Shown one piece after another: positions 20,190 to 29,676 of a stretch of 64,000 nt of DNA. Position numbers and translations under genes: made by a program. The DNA is taken from positions 155,117 through 219,116 of the forward strand of contig NHBG02000020.1 in assembly GCA_002167855.2 (NCBI GenBank), written 5' to 3'. Positions within the stretch are counted from its first letter, which is position 1. Each line of letters opens with the position of its first letter. This DNA comes from Gammaproteobacteria bacterium TMED1. GTDB lineage: Bacteria; Pseudomonadota; Gammaproteobacteria; Pseudomonadales; Azotimanducaceae. Below the pieces are notes generated by a model. The model saw only the letters and a program-made list of their open reading frames with translations. It was not told the origin of the DNA and did not search any database.

Positions 20190-21407
20190 CTATAGCGACC
20201 GGCGCATTGATTCCACGGGCATGATACGCGCTGCAAAGATTGCGGGATAAATGGCCGAGAGTAACACAAGAATAATCACGCAGAGGGGTAGCAGTGTGAC
20301 TTGTTCTAAAGCCACCTTCGTGTGAATGCCTTGCAGGATAACTCCACTAAAGTCGTAGGTACCAAAAGGAATTCCGTGAATCGCAAACCATGAATTCGCA
20401 AAATATCCTAGGACACAACCCAAAATACAACTTATGATACCCAGAAGAACTGCTTCTAGAATAACCAAACTCATAAGCTCGGGCCCACTTGTTCCTATAG
20501 CCTTGGCAACGCCTAGCTCATACAGCCGCTCGTAAATAGACATAAATAATGAGTTAATAACCCCGAATGTTGCTACTAGAAACAATGTTACGCCTATGAT
20601 GACTGTCGCATAATTACTCATTCCAATGAGGGAAGCTATAGAGGGGTTATAATCTATCCAACTTAATGCCTCGATATCCCCTTTATTTGAATCCTGATAG
20701 AAGGAGTTGTCCAGATCCAACGCATTCTCAGGGTTATTGAAACGCACCACAATTTGGTGAATTCCCTTATCAAGTCCAATAAGACTCTGGGCTACCTTAA
20801 GATTTATAAAGCCCAAGCTATTATCCAACTCCGCCAGTCCAAACTCGAAGATACCGGAGACTCGAAACAGCTCCTGACTAATTTCGCCGTTCTCCACTTC
20901 TGCCGCTGAGATTACAATTCGGTCCCCTGGAGAAACCTCTAGTATATCCGACATTGACTTACCTATAAGGATCTCTCTTGGTGATCCTGATAAGTAAGCT
21001 CCCTCAATTATTGCCTTTTTCAGTTTACTTATGCCTAGCTCGCGATCTGCATCAACTCCATAGATTAAACCCCCAGTAATATTATAAGGGGAAGCAATCA
21101 TCCCACCTACAATAACTCTCGGCGCAAACGTCTGAATATCTTCGTTCAGAAGGATTTCGTTTATTATCGGAGCCGGGTCATCAATAAATTTCTTCTCATC
21201 CAACTCCTCCCAAAATCCCTTTTTATGTATTTGGGCCTCACCAGTTAGAGTCTGCGTAACACTACCAACCAACTTCTCCTGCATACCTTTGACCATACCG
21301 TCGGTTAGTATTAAGGAAACTAGTGAAAAACTAACGAGCATTACGGTCAGTAATGTCCGACGCGTATTACGGAATAAGTTTCGCCAAGCGAGTTTCACAA
21401 TTAACAT
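20190..21407 (-). CDS. FtsX-family ABC transporter permease (LolC/LolE-like)
   Basis: LAWRNLFRNTRRTLLTVMLV N-terminus, MacB-like periplasmic domain, C-terminal ELGVAKAIGTSGPELMSLVILEAVLLG. Confidence 0.92.
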   Translation of the reverse strand: MLIVKLAWRNLFRNTRRTLLTVMLVSFSLVSLILTDGMVKGMQEKLVGSVTQTLTGEAQIHKKGFWEELDEKKFIDDPAPIINEILLNEDIQTFAPRVIVGGMIASPYNITGGLIYGVDADRELGISKLKKAIIEGAYLSGSPREILIGKSMSDILEVSPGDRIVISAAEVENGEISQELFRVSGIFEFGLAELDNSLGFINLKVAQSLIGLDKGIHQIVVRFNNPENALDLDNSFYQDSNKGDIEALSWIDYNPSIASLIGMSNYATVIIGVTLFLVATFGVINSLFMSIYERLYELGVAKAIGTSGPELMSLVILEAVLLGIISCILGCVLGYFANSWFAIHGIPFGTYDFSGVILQGIHTKVALEQVTLLPLCVIILVLLSAIYPAIFAARIMPVESMRRSL

Positions 21408-21409
21408 AC

Positions 21410-22642
21410 TTAATAACTACTCATTGCCACTTTCGGGGTGATGGTGCAAGCTCTAAGACCCGGAATGATAGTTACGAGACATGCGAATCCGTAAATTATT
21501 AGTGCTGGAACAACAACAACGGTAACACTCACCGATCCTCTCAAATCATGAAAGTGTACGCCACCCATATCAATCGGCTCAGGTAATATGAAGCCTATTT
21601 GCGTCAGAAAAATTAGCATAGGAACCGCGAGGATAAGGCCAAATAAAATACTCAGCGTCGTCAGCAACATCGTTTCTATAAAAATCATCTTAAATATGTC
21701 ATTTGGACGGCTTCCTATAGCGATCAACACACCAAATTCTCGGGTCCTTTCTAGGACAGACATAAGCACAGTGTTAAGGACACCAATACATACAAGGAAA
21801 ATGATTATCGCTAATATAAAGTAATTTCCTTGTTGATCAGCTCGCATTGATTTATAAAAACTGGACTCAACCACCTGCCATGGCGAAACGGTCAAGTCAG
21901 CATTCAACAGATCGATCCTTTTTTGAAGGGTATTTGCGAGGGAGATACTTTTACTGGCATCGGTCGCTAACAATACATACTCATGGACTTCATTGGGGAT
22001 ACTAAGAAAGTTCTGGGCCACCTCTAAGGGTAAGTAAACTACCTCGTTTTCGAAAGATGACTTAGTCCCAACTATGGCAACCACTTCGAAAAGATCATTC
22101 GCAATTGACCCATTAGCACCTTGCGAGATTAATACGATCTCATCCCCAACTCCAATATCGAGGGAAACTGATATACCCACGCCAATCATTACTTTAGCGA
22201 GACCACTCCCGGTTGGCTCTTGATCAAAATATATCCCCGACCCCACTTTTTCCTCGATTCTGGATGCTTTAGATTCTAGAAGTGGATCGACCCCAATTAC
22301 CGAAACAACAGACGTCTCGCTTCCGGCATATGCCAGAGCTGGCGCAAAAATTCTGGGAGCAAAGGTTTTAATTCTGGATTCGTTTTCAATTAAAGCTTCG
22401 ATAGTATCAGGCTGGCTGATTGTTTTATAAATCTTTGGTTTTTCGTGATAATCACCAGAGTGAATTTGGATATGGCCAGTGTGATCACGCGTGAAAAAAT
22501 CAATCGCGTTCTCATAAGTACCCTCAGTCAGGGAAAATGAGAAAACACTCAGGACAAAACCGCCAGTGATACTTAGACCAGTAAGTAATGATCTACGTTT
22601 CTGTCGCAAAATATTACGAAGCGCTAACTTTAGTAACATCAA
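21410..22642 (-). CDS. FtsX-family ABC transporter permease (LolC/LolE-like)
   Basis: LALRNILRQKRRSLLTGLSI; REFGVLIAIGSRPNDIFKMIFIETMLL. Confidence 0.92.
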   Translation of the reverse strand: MMLLKLALRNILRQKRRSLLTGLSITGGFVLSVFSFSLTEGTYENAIDFFTRDHTGHIQIHSGDYHEKPKIYKTISQPDTIEALIENESRIKTFAPRIFAPALAYAGSETSVVSVIGVDPLLESKASRIEEKVGSGIYFDQEPTGSGLAKVMIGVGISVSLDIGVGDEIVLISQGANGSIANDLFEVVAIVGTKSSFENEVVYLPLEVAQNFLSIPNEVHEYVLLATDASKSISLANTLQKRIDLLNADLTVSPWQVVESSFYKSMRADQQGNYFILAIIIFLVCIGVLNTVLMSVLERTREFGVLIAIGSRPNDIFKMIFIETMLLTTLSILFGLILAVPMLIFLTQIGFILPEPIDMGGVHFHDLRGSVSVTVVVVPALIIYGFACLVTIIPGLRACTITPKVAMSSY

Positions 22643-23376
22643 AAGCGGGTGGTGAGATTCCGACGAGTAAAAATATTTTTTTCGACATCGGACGGTTCGA
22701 AATTGAGACTTGTATATTCCACAATCGTCTTATACCCTGGCTTATTGATTGGAGTGACAGAGATCCTCGAAGGTAGAAACGTTCCCTCAAATTCTTTCGT
22801 CTCACTAAACTCCATGCGACGTATTTTCCTGTCCCTTTCATCATAAAAAATCTGTTCCTTAGGGAGCATTGCTTTACGATTGACAATGTAATCAATTTTT
22901 GCCCAAACCGTGACGGTATCTGACTTAGGAAGTAGAGTAATAACATATTCAGATTCGGTTATCTTCATTGACACGTCATAAGCATCAATTAGTTCTGTTT
23001 CTCGAAGAAGGTCGTCGTTAGTGACGTCACTACCCATCCAAGAACCCATCATCATCGAGGGCGGGACCTTAATTACCTTGTTTATTTTTGGAAAATAGTT
23101 CCACATCTCCTGTTCCCTCTTCAAGGTGGAGATCCCAGATTCCTTTTTCGGTTCAAGTATTCGATATAGAGCATAATCTTGCCCTAATGATGCACTACTC
23201 ATCTTGAGAGTGCGCTTGTGACGCGGGGTGATTACTGTCATTGTTAAGGTAGCACGTGAGGCGACACCTCGATACAGAAACTCCATATCCTCGATTATTT
23301 TCTGTGCTTCCTTAGAGGAATCATCAGCAAAAGCTATTGGACAAATTAAGATAAGCAAGAGCAACCAATAAGGCAT
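22639..23376 (-). CDS. LolA-like outer membrane lipoprotein-sorting protein
   Basis: Signal peptide; RATLTMTVITPRHKRTLKM, RILEPKKESGISTLKREQEMWNYFPKINKVIKVPPSMMMGSWMGSDVTNDDL typical of this family; 4-nt overlap with the next gene. Confidence 0.88.
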   Translation of the reverse strand: MPYWLLLLILICPIAFADDSSKEAQKIIEDMEFLYRGVASRATLTMTVITPRHKRTLKMSSASLGQDYALYRILEPKKESGISTLKREQEMWNYFPKINKVIKVPPSMMMGSWMGSDVTNDDLLRETELIDAYDVSMKITESEYVITLLPKSDTVTVWAKIDYIVNRKAMLPKEQIFYDERDRKIRRMEFSETKEFEGTFLPSRISVTPINKPGYKTIVEYTSLNFEPSDVEKNIFTRRNLTTRF

Positions 23377-23467
23377 TTACTTTCCTGATCACGCGGAGTG
23401 GTAGATTATAGCAGAGCAAACTATTAGGATCTTTAGTTTAAGCATGGCTCAACATGAGAGATCAACA

Positions 23468-24400
23468 ATGAAGTTTGGGGTACAGGTCAATCTTTACCGG
23501 GTTCCGTGGCAAGATATCGTCGCATCAGTGCGCACCATGGAAGAAGGCCTTTGGAATAGTATCTGGTTTGCTGATCATCATATACCGCCTGGAGGAGGTG
23601 GCGATGATATTGAAGAATCAAAGAATGCTTTTGAAGGTCTAACCACTATCGCTGCGGTTGCCGGCATGACAAAAAGATTACAGTTAGGAAATTTAGTCCT
23701 GGGTAACACCTATCGTAATCCTGCCCATACGGCGTTAATCGCAGGAACCATAGGTGCAATAAGTCATGGACGATTTACCTTGGGTATCGGAGCAGGGTGG
23801 TATGAACGGGAACATGAGGCCTATGGTTGGCATTTCCCGATAATGAAAGAACGGCAAGATCGATTCGAAGAGGCATGCGAATTAATTCGGCTGTTATTTC
23901 ACCGCCAAGAACCGGTAGATTTCCAAGGAAAGTATTATCAGTTACAGCACGCACAGATCTCTCCCGCAAATTATGAAAGTAGTAAACCAATCCCTATCTT
24001 GGTCGGTGGTACTGGCCCGAAGCGCACATTGCGCACTTTAGCTAGATATGGGGATGTAATGAATTTGGACGGCTGGGAAGGGGGTGGCCTTGAACTTGAA
24101 TACTATAAGTTTAAATCGAGGGTTCTCGAACGGCATTGTGAACAATGCGGTAGAGATCCGAAAGAAATCAGGAGGACTATAACTATGCCGTGCTTAATCA
24201 CCGATGATAAGGCCCGATCAGAAGCAATGATTGCCGAGTATGGAAATGGCACGGTAGCAGGGCCAGTACAATACGTAATCGATCGTATCGGTGGGTTCAA
24301 AGACGCGGGCGTAGACGAGATAATGTTTGGCTATTTACCGACCGGGAATTGTGACGTTTTAGAGCTCTTTGAAAAAGAAATTATAAAGGCGTTTCTCTAG
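23468..24400 (+). CDS. LLM-class (luciferase-like) flavin/F420-dependent oxidoreductase
   Basis: MKFGVQVNLYRVPW; TKRLQLGNLVLGNTYRNPAHTALIAGTIGAISHGRFTLGIGAGWYEREH; PIPILVGGTGPKRTLRTLARYGD. Confidence 0.93.
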   Translation: MKFGVQVNLYRVPWQDIVASVRTMEEGLWNSIWFADHHIPPGGGGDDIEESKNAFEGLTTIAAVAGMTKRLQLGNLVLGNTYRNPAHTALIAGTIGAISHGRFTLGIGAGWYEREHEAYGWHFPIMKERQDRFEEACELIRLLFHRQEPVDFQGKYYQLQHAQISPANYESSKPIPILVGGTGPKRTLRTLARYGDVMNLDGWEGGGLELEYYKFKSRVLERHCEQCGRDPKEIRRTITMPCLITDDKARSEAMIAEYGNGTVAGPVQYVIDRIGGFKDAGVDEIMFGYLPTGNCDVLELFEKEIIKAFL

Positions 24401-24499
24401 ATCGGCATAACATTAACTACACACAAATGCATACGGACCACCGGCCAACCATCCAGTGATCCTGTATGACTTTTTTAAACTATTTTCCTTTGCCGTCGG

Positions 24500-25162
24500 T
24501 TAAATTGAAATTCCGTAGGCTGCTACAAAGGTCGTCTTTGGTTCCGTTCCCGTGTAGTCGATCCAAGTACTCATCGTAAAGGAAATATTATCATTGTAAG
24601 AATAGGTTATATCTAGGTGGGTAGCATCGGTATCATCGCCGAAATCGTGATCGCCGATCGCGAAGCTAAAATCTCCGGCAGCGAGCGAGGCGTTGATGTA
24701 GCTATAATCTTCTGAAGCCGCATATCCGCCCGTGTCACCAGCGATGTTATCATAATAACTAATGCTAACTGGACCATATCCCAGTGTCAGAATTAACTCC
24801 ACAAAGTCTCCAATATCACCGTCAGTTTCAGAATACTGCCCGGTAGGATACAAGTAGTTAGTAACATTAATGTCGTAACTTAAATCCCCTATCTCACCGC
24901 CAAACCCAGCGAATAAGTCGAATTCTGTCCCAGCACCCGTATCGCCTGAAGAAATCCAAAGGCCAGCGTAAGCGCCGCCTTCGCTAAAGGAAATATCAGC
25001 CATCGCAGCTGGCGTCCCTGACCCCAGGTCGTAACCTCTCCACAAATACGAGGTGGCAACCGCTGCAGAAGCAGAAATCTCTGCATTAGCTGCTGGAATT
25101 ATCGTGCCTACACTCAGCAAAATGGTGAGTGCTCCGGCAAGAATTTTTTTTGAGAAAGTCAT
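24500..25162 (-). CDS. TorF-family putative porin
   Basis: Signal peptide ending AANAEIS; SYLWRGYDLGSGTPAAMADISFSEGGAYAGLWIS characteristic of this family. Confidence 0.87.
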   Translation of the reverse strand: MTFSKKILAGALTILLSVGTIIPAANAEISASAAVATSYLWRGYDLGSGTPAAMADISFSEGGAYAGLWISSGDTGAGTEFDLFAGFGGEIGDLSYDINVTNYLYPTGQYSETDGDIGDFVELILTLGYGPVSISYYDNIAGDTGGYAASEDYSYINASLAAGDFSFAIGDHDFGDDTDATHLDITYSYNDNISFTMSTWIDYTGTEPKTTFVAAYGISI

Positions 25163-25662
25163 ATTTTGCTCCATGATGAACTTCGTGTATTTAGTTCTGG
25201 ACTCCACAGATAGGGTGACCAGAATGAGCGATAAGAAGCATTATCCGGGCCACTTTTATAATTTCTATAAAAATCAGGTATTTAATTATTTAGCGCGTTA
25301 TCGCTAGACGAAGAAGAAGGGAAGATAGCACCACTTTAGTGCGTTTTGCGCCAAATTGGGTCGATACTATCTGTCGAAATAAATGGCCCATCCACGCAAA
25401 TCCTTGTGTTATCTGAAGCATAGCGCGCCTAGTATCGGTATTCATTTAAGCTAGAATCTTTTCTTTGTCTTTGTTTGACAATTTTTTATGACAATTGATG
25501 AAAGTCTTCCTGGATCAATAATAAACACATTATGGGTTAATAAATAACAGTAGCGTATAGCATCTTAAGGGGTTAAAAATTTACCACTCACAAAGAATAA
25601 AATGCAGGATACTGCTACCTCGCCTTGAAATGATATGATAAGTGGAATTATGGAAAAACCAA

Positions 25663-26679
25663 ATGCTTTCGTATACTGCTCAAAAACTTTTACTCCTTCT
25701 GAAACCTGAGACAGCTCACAATATTTCTCTGAGCTTTCTCAACCGGAGCGCCGATACACCTTTAGAGTGGCTTTACAAACAAAAATTAACTGACAATCCC
25801 GTGAAAGTGATGGGACTCAATTTTCCCAATCGGGTGGGACTAGCCGCCGGCTTCGATAAAGATGGGGAAGCAATTGATGCTTTCAATGCTATGGGCTTTG
25901 GTCATGTTGAAGTGGGCACAGTAACTCCGCGAGCCCAACCTGGCAACCCATTCCCCAGACTTTTTAGGATTAAATCACAAGGTGCAATCATTAATCGAAT
26001 GGGTTTCAACAACCTAGGTGTTGAGAACCTAAAGAAAAATCTTCTTAGTAGAAGGTCCACAGGTCTTGTTGGGGTAAATATAGGTAAAAATAGAGATACT
26101 CCAATAGAGAAAGCTAAGTTCGATTATCTCCATTGCATGGATACCATTTACAACTACGCAGACTACATCACAGTAAATATATCATCACCGAATACAGCAA
26201 AGCTTCGCACATTGCAGTTTGGAGAATCTCTAGAAGAGCTGCTTCACAGCCTAAAGCTGAAGCAAGAGACCCTGTCTAATCGTACCGATCGTTATGTCCC
26301 TCTCGCATTAAAAATATCACCAGATTTGACGAGAGAAGAAGTTAAATCAGTTGCCAATGCATTAGCGTCGTACAACATAGATGGCGTCGTTGCAACGAAT
26401 ACTACTTTGGATCGAACAAACCTTTCGACTGTTAAATATGCATCTGAAGCGGGAGGCCTAAGCGGAGCACCCCTGACAGAAAAAGCGACTTTGGTCATCA
26501 AGTTACTTAAGCAGCATCTGAGAGATAACATTCCCATCATCGCGGTAGGTGGGATCATGAGTGCTAGGGATGCTCAGAATAAATTTGCCGCTGGAGCTAA
26601 ACTGATCCAAATATACAGCGGATTGGTAATGAAAGGCCCTGGATTAATAAAAGAAATCAACGAGCGCATTTATCGATGA
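25663..26679 (+). CDS. pyrD: dihydroorotate dehydrogenase (quinone, class 2)
   Basis: LNFPNRVGLAAGFDKDGEAIDAFNAMGFGHVEVGTVTPRAQPGNPFPRLFR; INRMGFNNLG; VNISSPNTAKLR. Confidence 0.97.
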   Translation: MLSYTAQKLLLLLKPETAHNISLSFLNRSADTPLEWLYKQKLTDNPVKVMGLNFPNRVGLAAGFDKDGEAIDAFNAMGFGHVEVGTVTPRAQPGNPFPRLFRIKSQGAIINRMGFNNLGVENLKKNLLSRRSTGLVGVNIGKNRDTPIEKAKFDYLHCMDTIYNYADYITVNISSPNTAKLRTLQFGESLEELLHSLKLKQETLSNRTDRYVPLALKISPDLTREEVKSVANALASYNIDGVVATNTTLDRTNLSTVKYASEAGGLSGAPLTEKATLVIKLLKQHLRDNIPIIAVGGIMSARDAQNKFAAGAKLIQIYSGLVMKGPGLIKEINERIYR

Positions 26680-27202
26680 TCAAGGTTGGGCAAAGTTTAA
26701 CATTCATAACTTCGGTATTTTAAGCTCCTGAAGTTATAACATAGTAGGAATCTGGATCTTGGACTATTTCCAATTCGCTCATCTGTTCTCTGAGGGTTCT
26801 TGTTTGCACTGGTCTTCTGTGATGCTTAGCTCTGTTGCACTTGCTTCTTCAAGACAGACCTTATTCAAGACAGTCATTGTTATTAGTACAGCATCACAGA
26901 AAAATACCGATTTAAAAACGTTCGAGACGATATCAAGGATGACTACAACAAGTCCACCAAGGGTGTTTTTAGCGAAATCCTGGGCACAAAACTTGTTTTA
27001 GTCATAACCCCTATTTAGAGGGCCTGATCAAACAAATAACGACTAATAGTTGTGGCAGTACCAATAATCCCCGAGGCAATGGGATCAGGATCGGCATTCT
27101 CTTACCTACAGCTCTTAAGTTTGGCTTAATTGTACCTCACAAGGAACACTCTCGGCGTATGATATGAGTACCAATCATACCAAACACTCTCAAACCCAGA
27201 AA

Positions 27203-27955
27203 TTACCAGTACCCCTCTTCGGAAAACCGTATCCATGGCTCATGCTCTCCAATCCCGAATCCAGTTATCATTCCATTCTTTTGGCGCTGAAGAAACTCGG
27301 GAAAATCGTGAAGGGGAGTAATTCGATCGATAGCTTCCAGCCATGGTCTATTATCGTAGGGAACGTTGCAATGTCTGAATACACCATCCTCGAATAATCC
27401 ATAACAAGCGGCTTGTCTTCCGCATCTATTTTGACCAACGCTCCCCGGATTGATGAATTCTTGACCATTTACAGTTCTCCGAAACTGTATATGCGAGTGG
27501 CCGAAAAGCACATAGCGGCAGTCACTGCCACCTCCTAACTCAACGAACTTATCGTCTGGCGTGTTAGGCACAAGGTGCCGCACCCCGCCTGAGAGATAAC
27601 CATGACGAAGCAGCATGGGAATTCCGTCTTGTTCGTACTCCCCTTCGGGTTGAAACGTCTTCATGTAGTCATAGCCTGCTTGGTCAAAATGATCCAAAAT
27701 CCATTTATTATATGCCAGCCAATGCGGCGGCCACTCATCAAATAATGAGGGTTCAACGACTTCATAATCATGATTGCCAAATATATTGATACCTTGAGGC
27801 ATATTCTTCATAAGCTCAATCGTCTCATTGGCCTGTGGACCAGGGAGTACCGCGTCGCCAAGAAATATGGTTCGATCAGCATCCCCATCTTTGTTTAAGA
27901 CGGCTTGAAGAGCTTCAGCATTACCATGAATATCCGCGATTACTAATATTTTCAT
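27203..27955 (-). CDS. metallophosphoesterase (YfcE/calcineurin-like)
   Basis: MKILVIADIHGNAEALQAVL; TIFLGDAVLPGPQ; IFGNHDYEV; VLFGHSHIQF; FINPGSVGQNR. Confidence 0.93.
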   Translation of the reverse strand: MKILVIADIHGNAEALQAVLNKDGDADRTIFLGDAVLPGPQANETIELMKNMPQGINIFGNHDYEVVEPSLFDEWPPHWLAYNKWILDHFDQAGYDYMKTFQPEGEYEQDGIPMLLRHGYLSGGVRHLVPNTPDDKFVELGGGSDCRYVLFGHSHIQFRRTVNGQEFINPGSVGQNRCGRQAACYGLFEDGVFRHCNVPYDNRPWLEAIDRITPLHDFPEFLQRQKNGMITGFGIGEHEPWIRFSEEGYW

Positions 27956-28307
27956 AAACTGCTCCTTTACTTCACCACTGGTTCTGATCAAAAAATTGGC
28001 CTGAGACTTTTCTAGATCTATCGGCACGCATACATCAGCCTTTGAATAAGCACACTCCCTTAAAGATTAATCAATTAGACAGTTCGTAATTCGCTTTTAC
28101 AGTACTTTTTGGACCACTTTAGAGGCTAGTAAAGACAAGATAGAATTAAGCAAGGATACTCTTATTTCTATGATTCAGAAAGCACCTGGTAGGGAAACTA
28201 ACGGCGCTCACTAATTTGCTAAATTTCATGTAAACTATCAGGGTTAGATTCCAAGACGTTATTGTGATTTACCGAGCCTTAAGAGCATAGAGGGAGCAAA
28301 GAATCGT

Positions 28308-29165
28308 ATGAGATATGAAGCACCAACCACAACGCAAGAAGCAGCAAATCTGATAGCCAGAGAAAAAGGGGAAGCTTTCGTTCTCGCAGGCGGAACAGAT
28401 CTTCTCGTAAGAATGAAAACTGGACTAAGTGATCCTACTCTCGTAGTCGATATCAAACATATTCCAGCCATGCAAGATGTCAAGACCACGGACTCAGGTA
28501 CCAAAATCGGAGCGGCAGTCTCAGGCTCGCGTCTGAACGCTAACAAAAAATTAAAAAAAGCTTGGCCCGGGATCGTCGAAGCTGCCAATCTTATTGGCTC
28601 AGATCAGATTCAGGGGAGAGCAACAATGGTAGGGAACCTTTGCAATGCCTCACCTGCAGCAGACAGCGTCCCTGCTATGATAGCCGCGGGGGCAAAGGCC
28701 GTGGTTGTCGGTCCCAAGAAAAGGCGGACAGTGCCGGTAGAAAAAATCGCAACAGGTCCTGGGAAAACATCGCTCGCCAAGGGCGAAATCGTTGAATCGA
28801 TTAACCTTCCCAAGAGAACAGGAAAAGCTGGAGATGCCTATCTCAGATTCATTCCACGGACAGAGATGGATATCGCAGTGGTGAGCGCTGGCGTAAACTT
28901 GACGCTGGAGCGGGGTTTAGTGAAGACTGCCCGGGTTTGCCTGGGCGCAGTAGGTCCGACCGCTGTTCTTGTTCAGAAAGCCGCTAAAGCCATCATCGGC
29001 AGCAAATTAGACGAGGAGTCGTTAGATAAAATGGCCGAAGCATGCTCCGCTGCGTGTACTCCAATAAGCGATAAACGTGGTACAGTCGAGTATCGAACCA
29101 AGGTAGCTGGTGTATTAGCGAAAAGAGCTGCGAAGATCGCTTTTAAACGAGCAGGAGGCAAATAA
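28308..29165 (+). CDS. xanthine dehydrogenase family FAD-binding subunit (CoxM-like)
   Basis: AFVLAGGTDLLVRMKTGL; GRATMVGNLCNASPAADS. Confidence 0.94.
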   Translation: MRYEAPTTTQEAANLIAREKGEAFVLAGGTDLLVRMKTGLSDPTLVVDIKHIPAMQDVKTTDSGTKIGAAVSGSRLNANKKLKKAWPGIVEAANLIGSDQIQGRATMVGNLCNASPAADSVPAMIAAGAKAVVVGPKKRRTVPVEKIATGPGKTSLAKGEIVESINLPKRTGKAGDAYLRFIPRTEMDIAVVSAGVNLTLERGLVKTARVCLGAVGPTAVLVQKAAKAIIGSKLDEESLDKMAEACSAACTPISDKRGTVEYRTKVAGVLAKRAAKIAFKRAGGK

Positions 29166-29644
29166 TGACTGGTACATTAGTTAATACAACTGTTAATGGC
29201 GACGCGGTCCAATTCGCTTGTCCAACCGATGAATCCCTAATGGACTCTTTAAGAGACCGCGTTGGTCTGACTGGAGTGAAGGAGGGATGTGGAACTGGTG
29301 ATTGCGGCGCCTGCAGTATTACTTTAGATGGAGAACTGGTTTGTTCTTGTCTTGTTTTGGGCGTAGAGGCAAATGGTCGAAACATTGGCACAGTGGAAGG
29401 ACTTGCAGACGGTGATAAGCTCCACCCCTTACAGGAACAATTTATTAACCACGCGGCGCTGCAATGTGGCATTTGCACGCCCGGATTCCTTGTTGCAGCT
29501 AAGGCGCTCCTTGATAAGAATAAGAATCCGACAGAAGAAGAAATTCGGTACGCATTAGCTGGGAATCTTTGCCGGTGCACCGGCTATGACAAGATTGTGA
29601 GGGCTGTCCAGGCGGCATCAAAAGACCTCAGAAAAAAGAAGTAA
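29165..29644 (+). CDS. xanthine dehydrogenase family 2Fe-2S subunit (CoxS-like)
   Basis: EGCGTGDCGACS and QCGICTPGF/GNLCRCTGYDKIV iron-sulfur motifs. Confidence 0.97.
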   Translation: MTGTLVNTTVNGDAVQFACPTDESLMDSLRDRVGLTGVKEGCGTGDCGACSITLDGELVCSCLVLGVEANGRNIGTVEGLADGDKLHPLQEQFINHAALQCGICTPGFLVAAKALLDKNKNPTEEEIRYALAGNLCRCTGYDKIVRAVQAASKDLRKKK

Positions 29645-29676
29645 ACCCCAAATTATATGTATAGGAATCGTCCGAT

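Noticed and set aside
26821-26880. Second possible in-frame UGA (TGA-TGC, U-C) in the pyrD downstream gap
   Set aside because: Surrounding translation is short, low-information and terminated soon after; no redox-family context.
26759-27001. 80-aa ORF MDYFQFAHLFSEGSCLHWSS...
   Set aside because: No recognisable family; composition and neighbouring-frame signal suggest decay or non-coding sequence.
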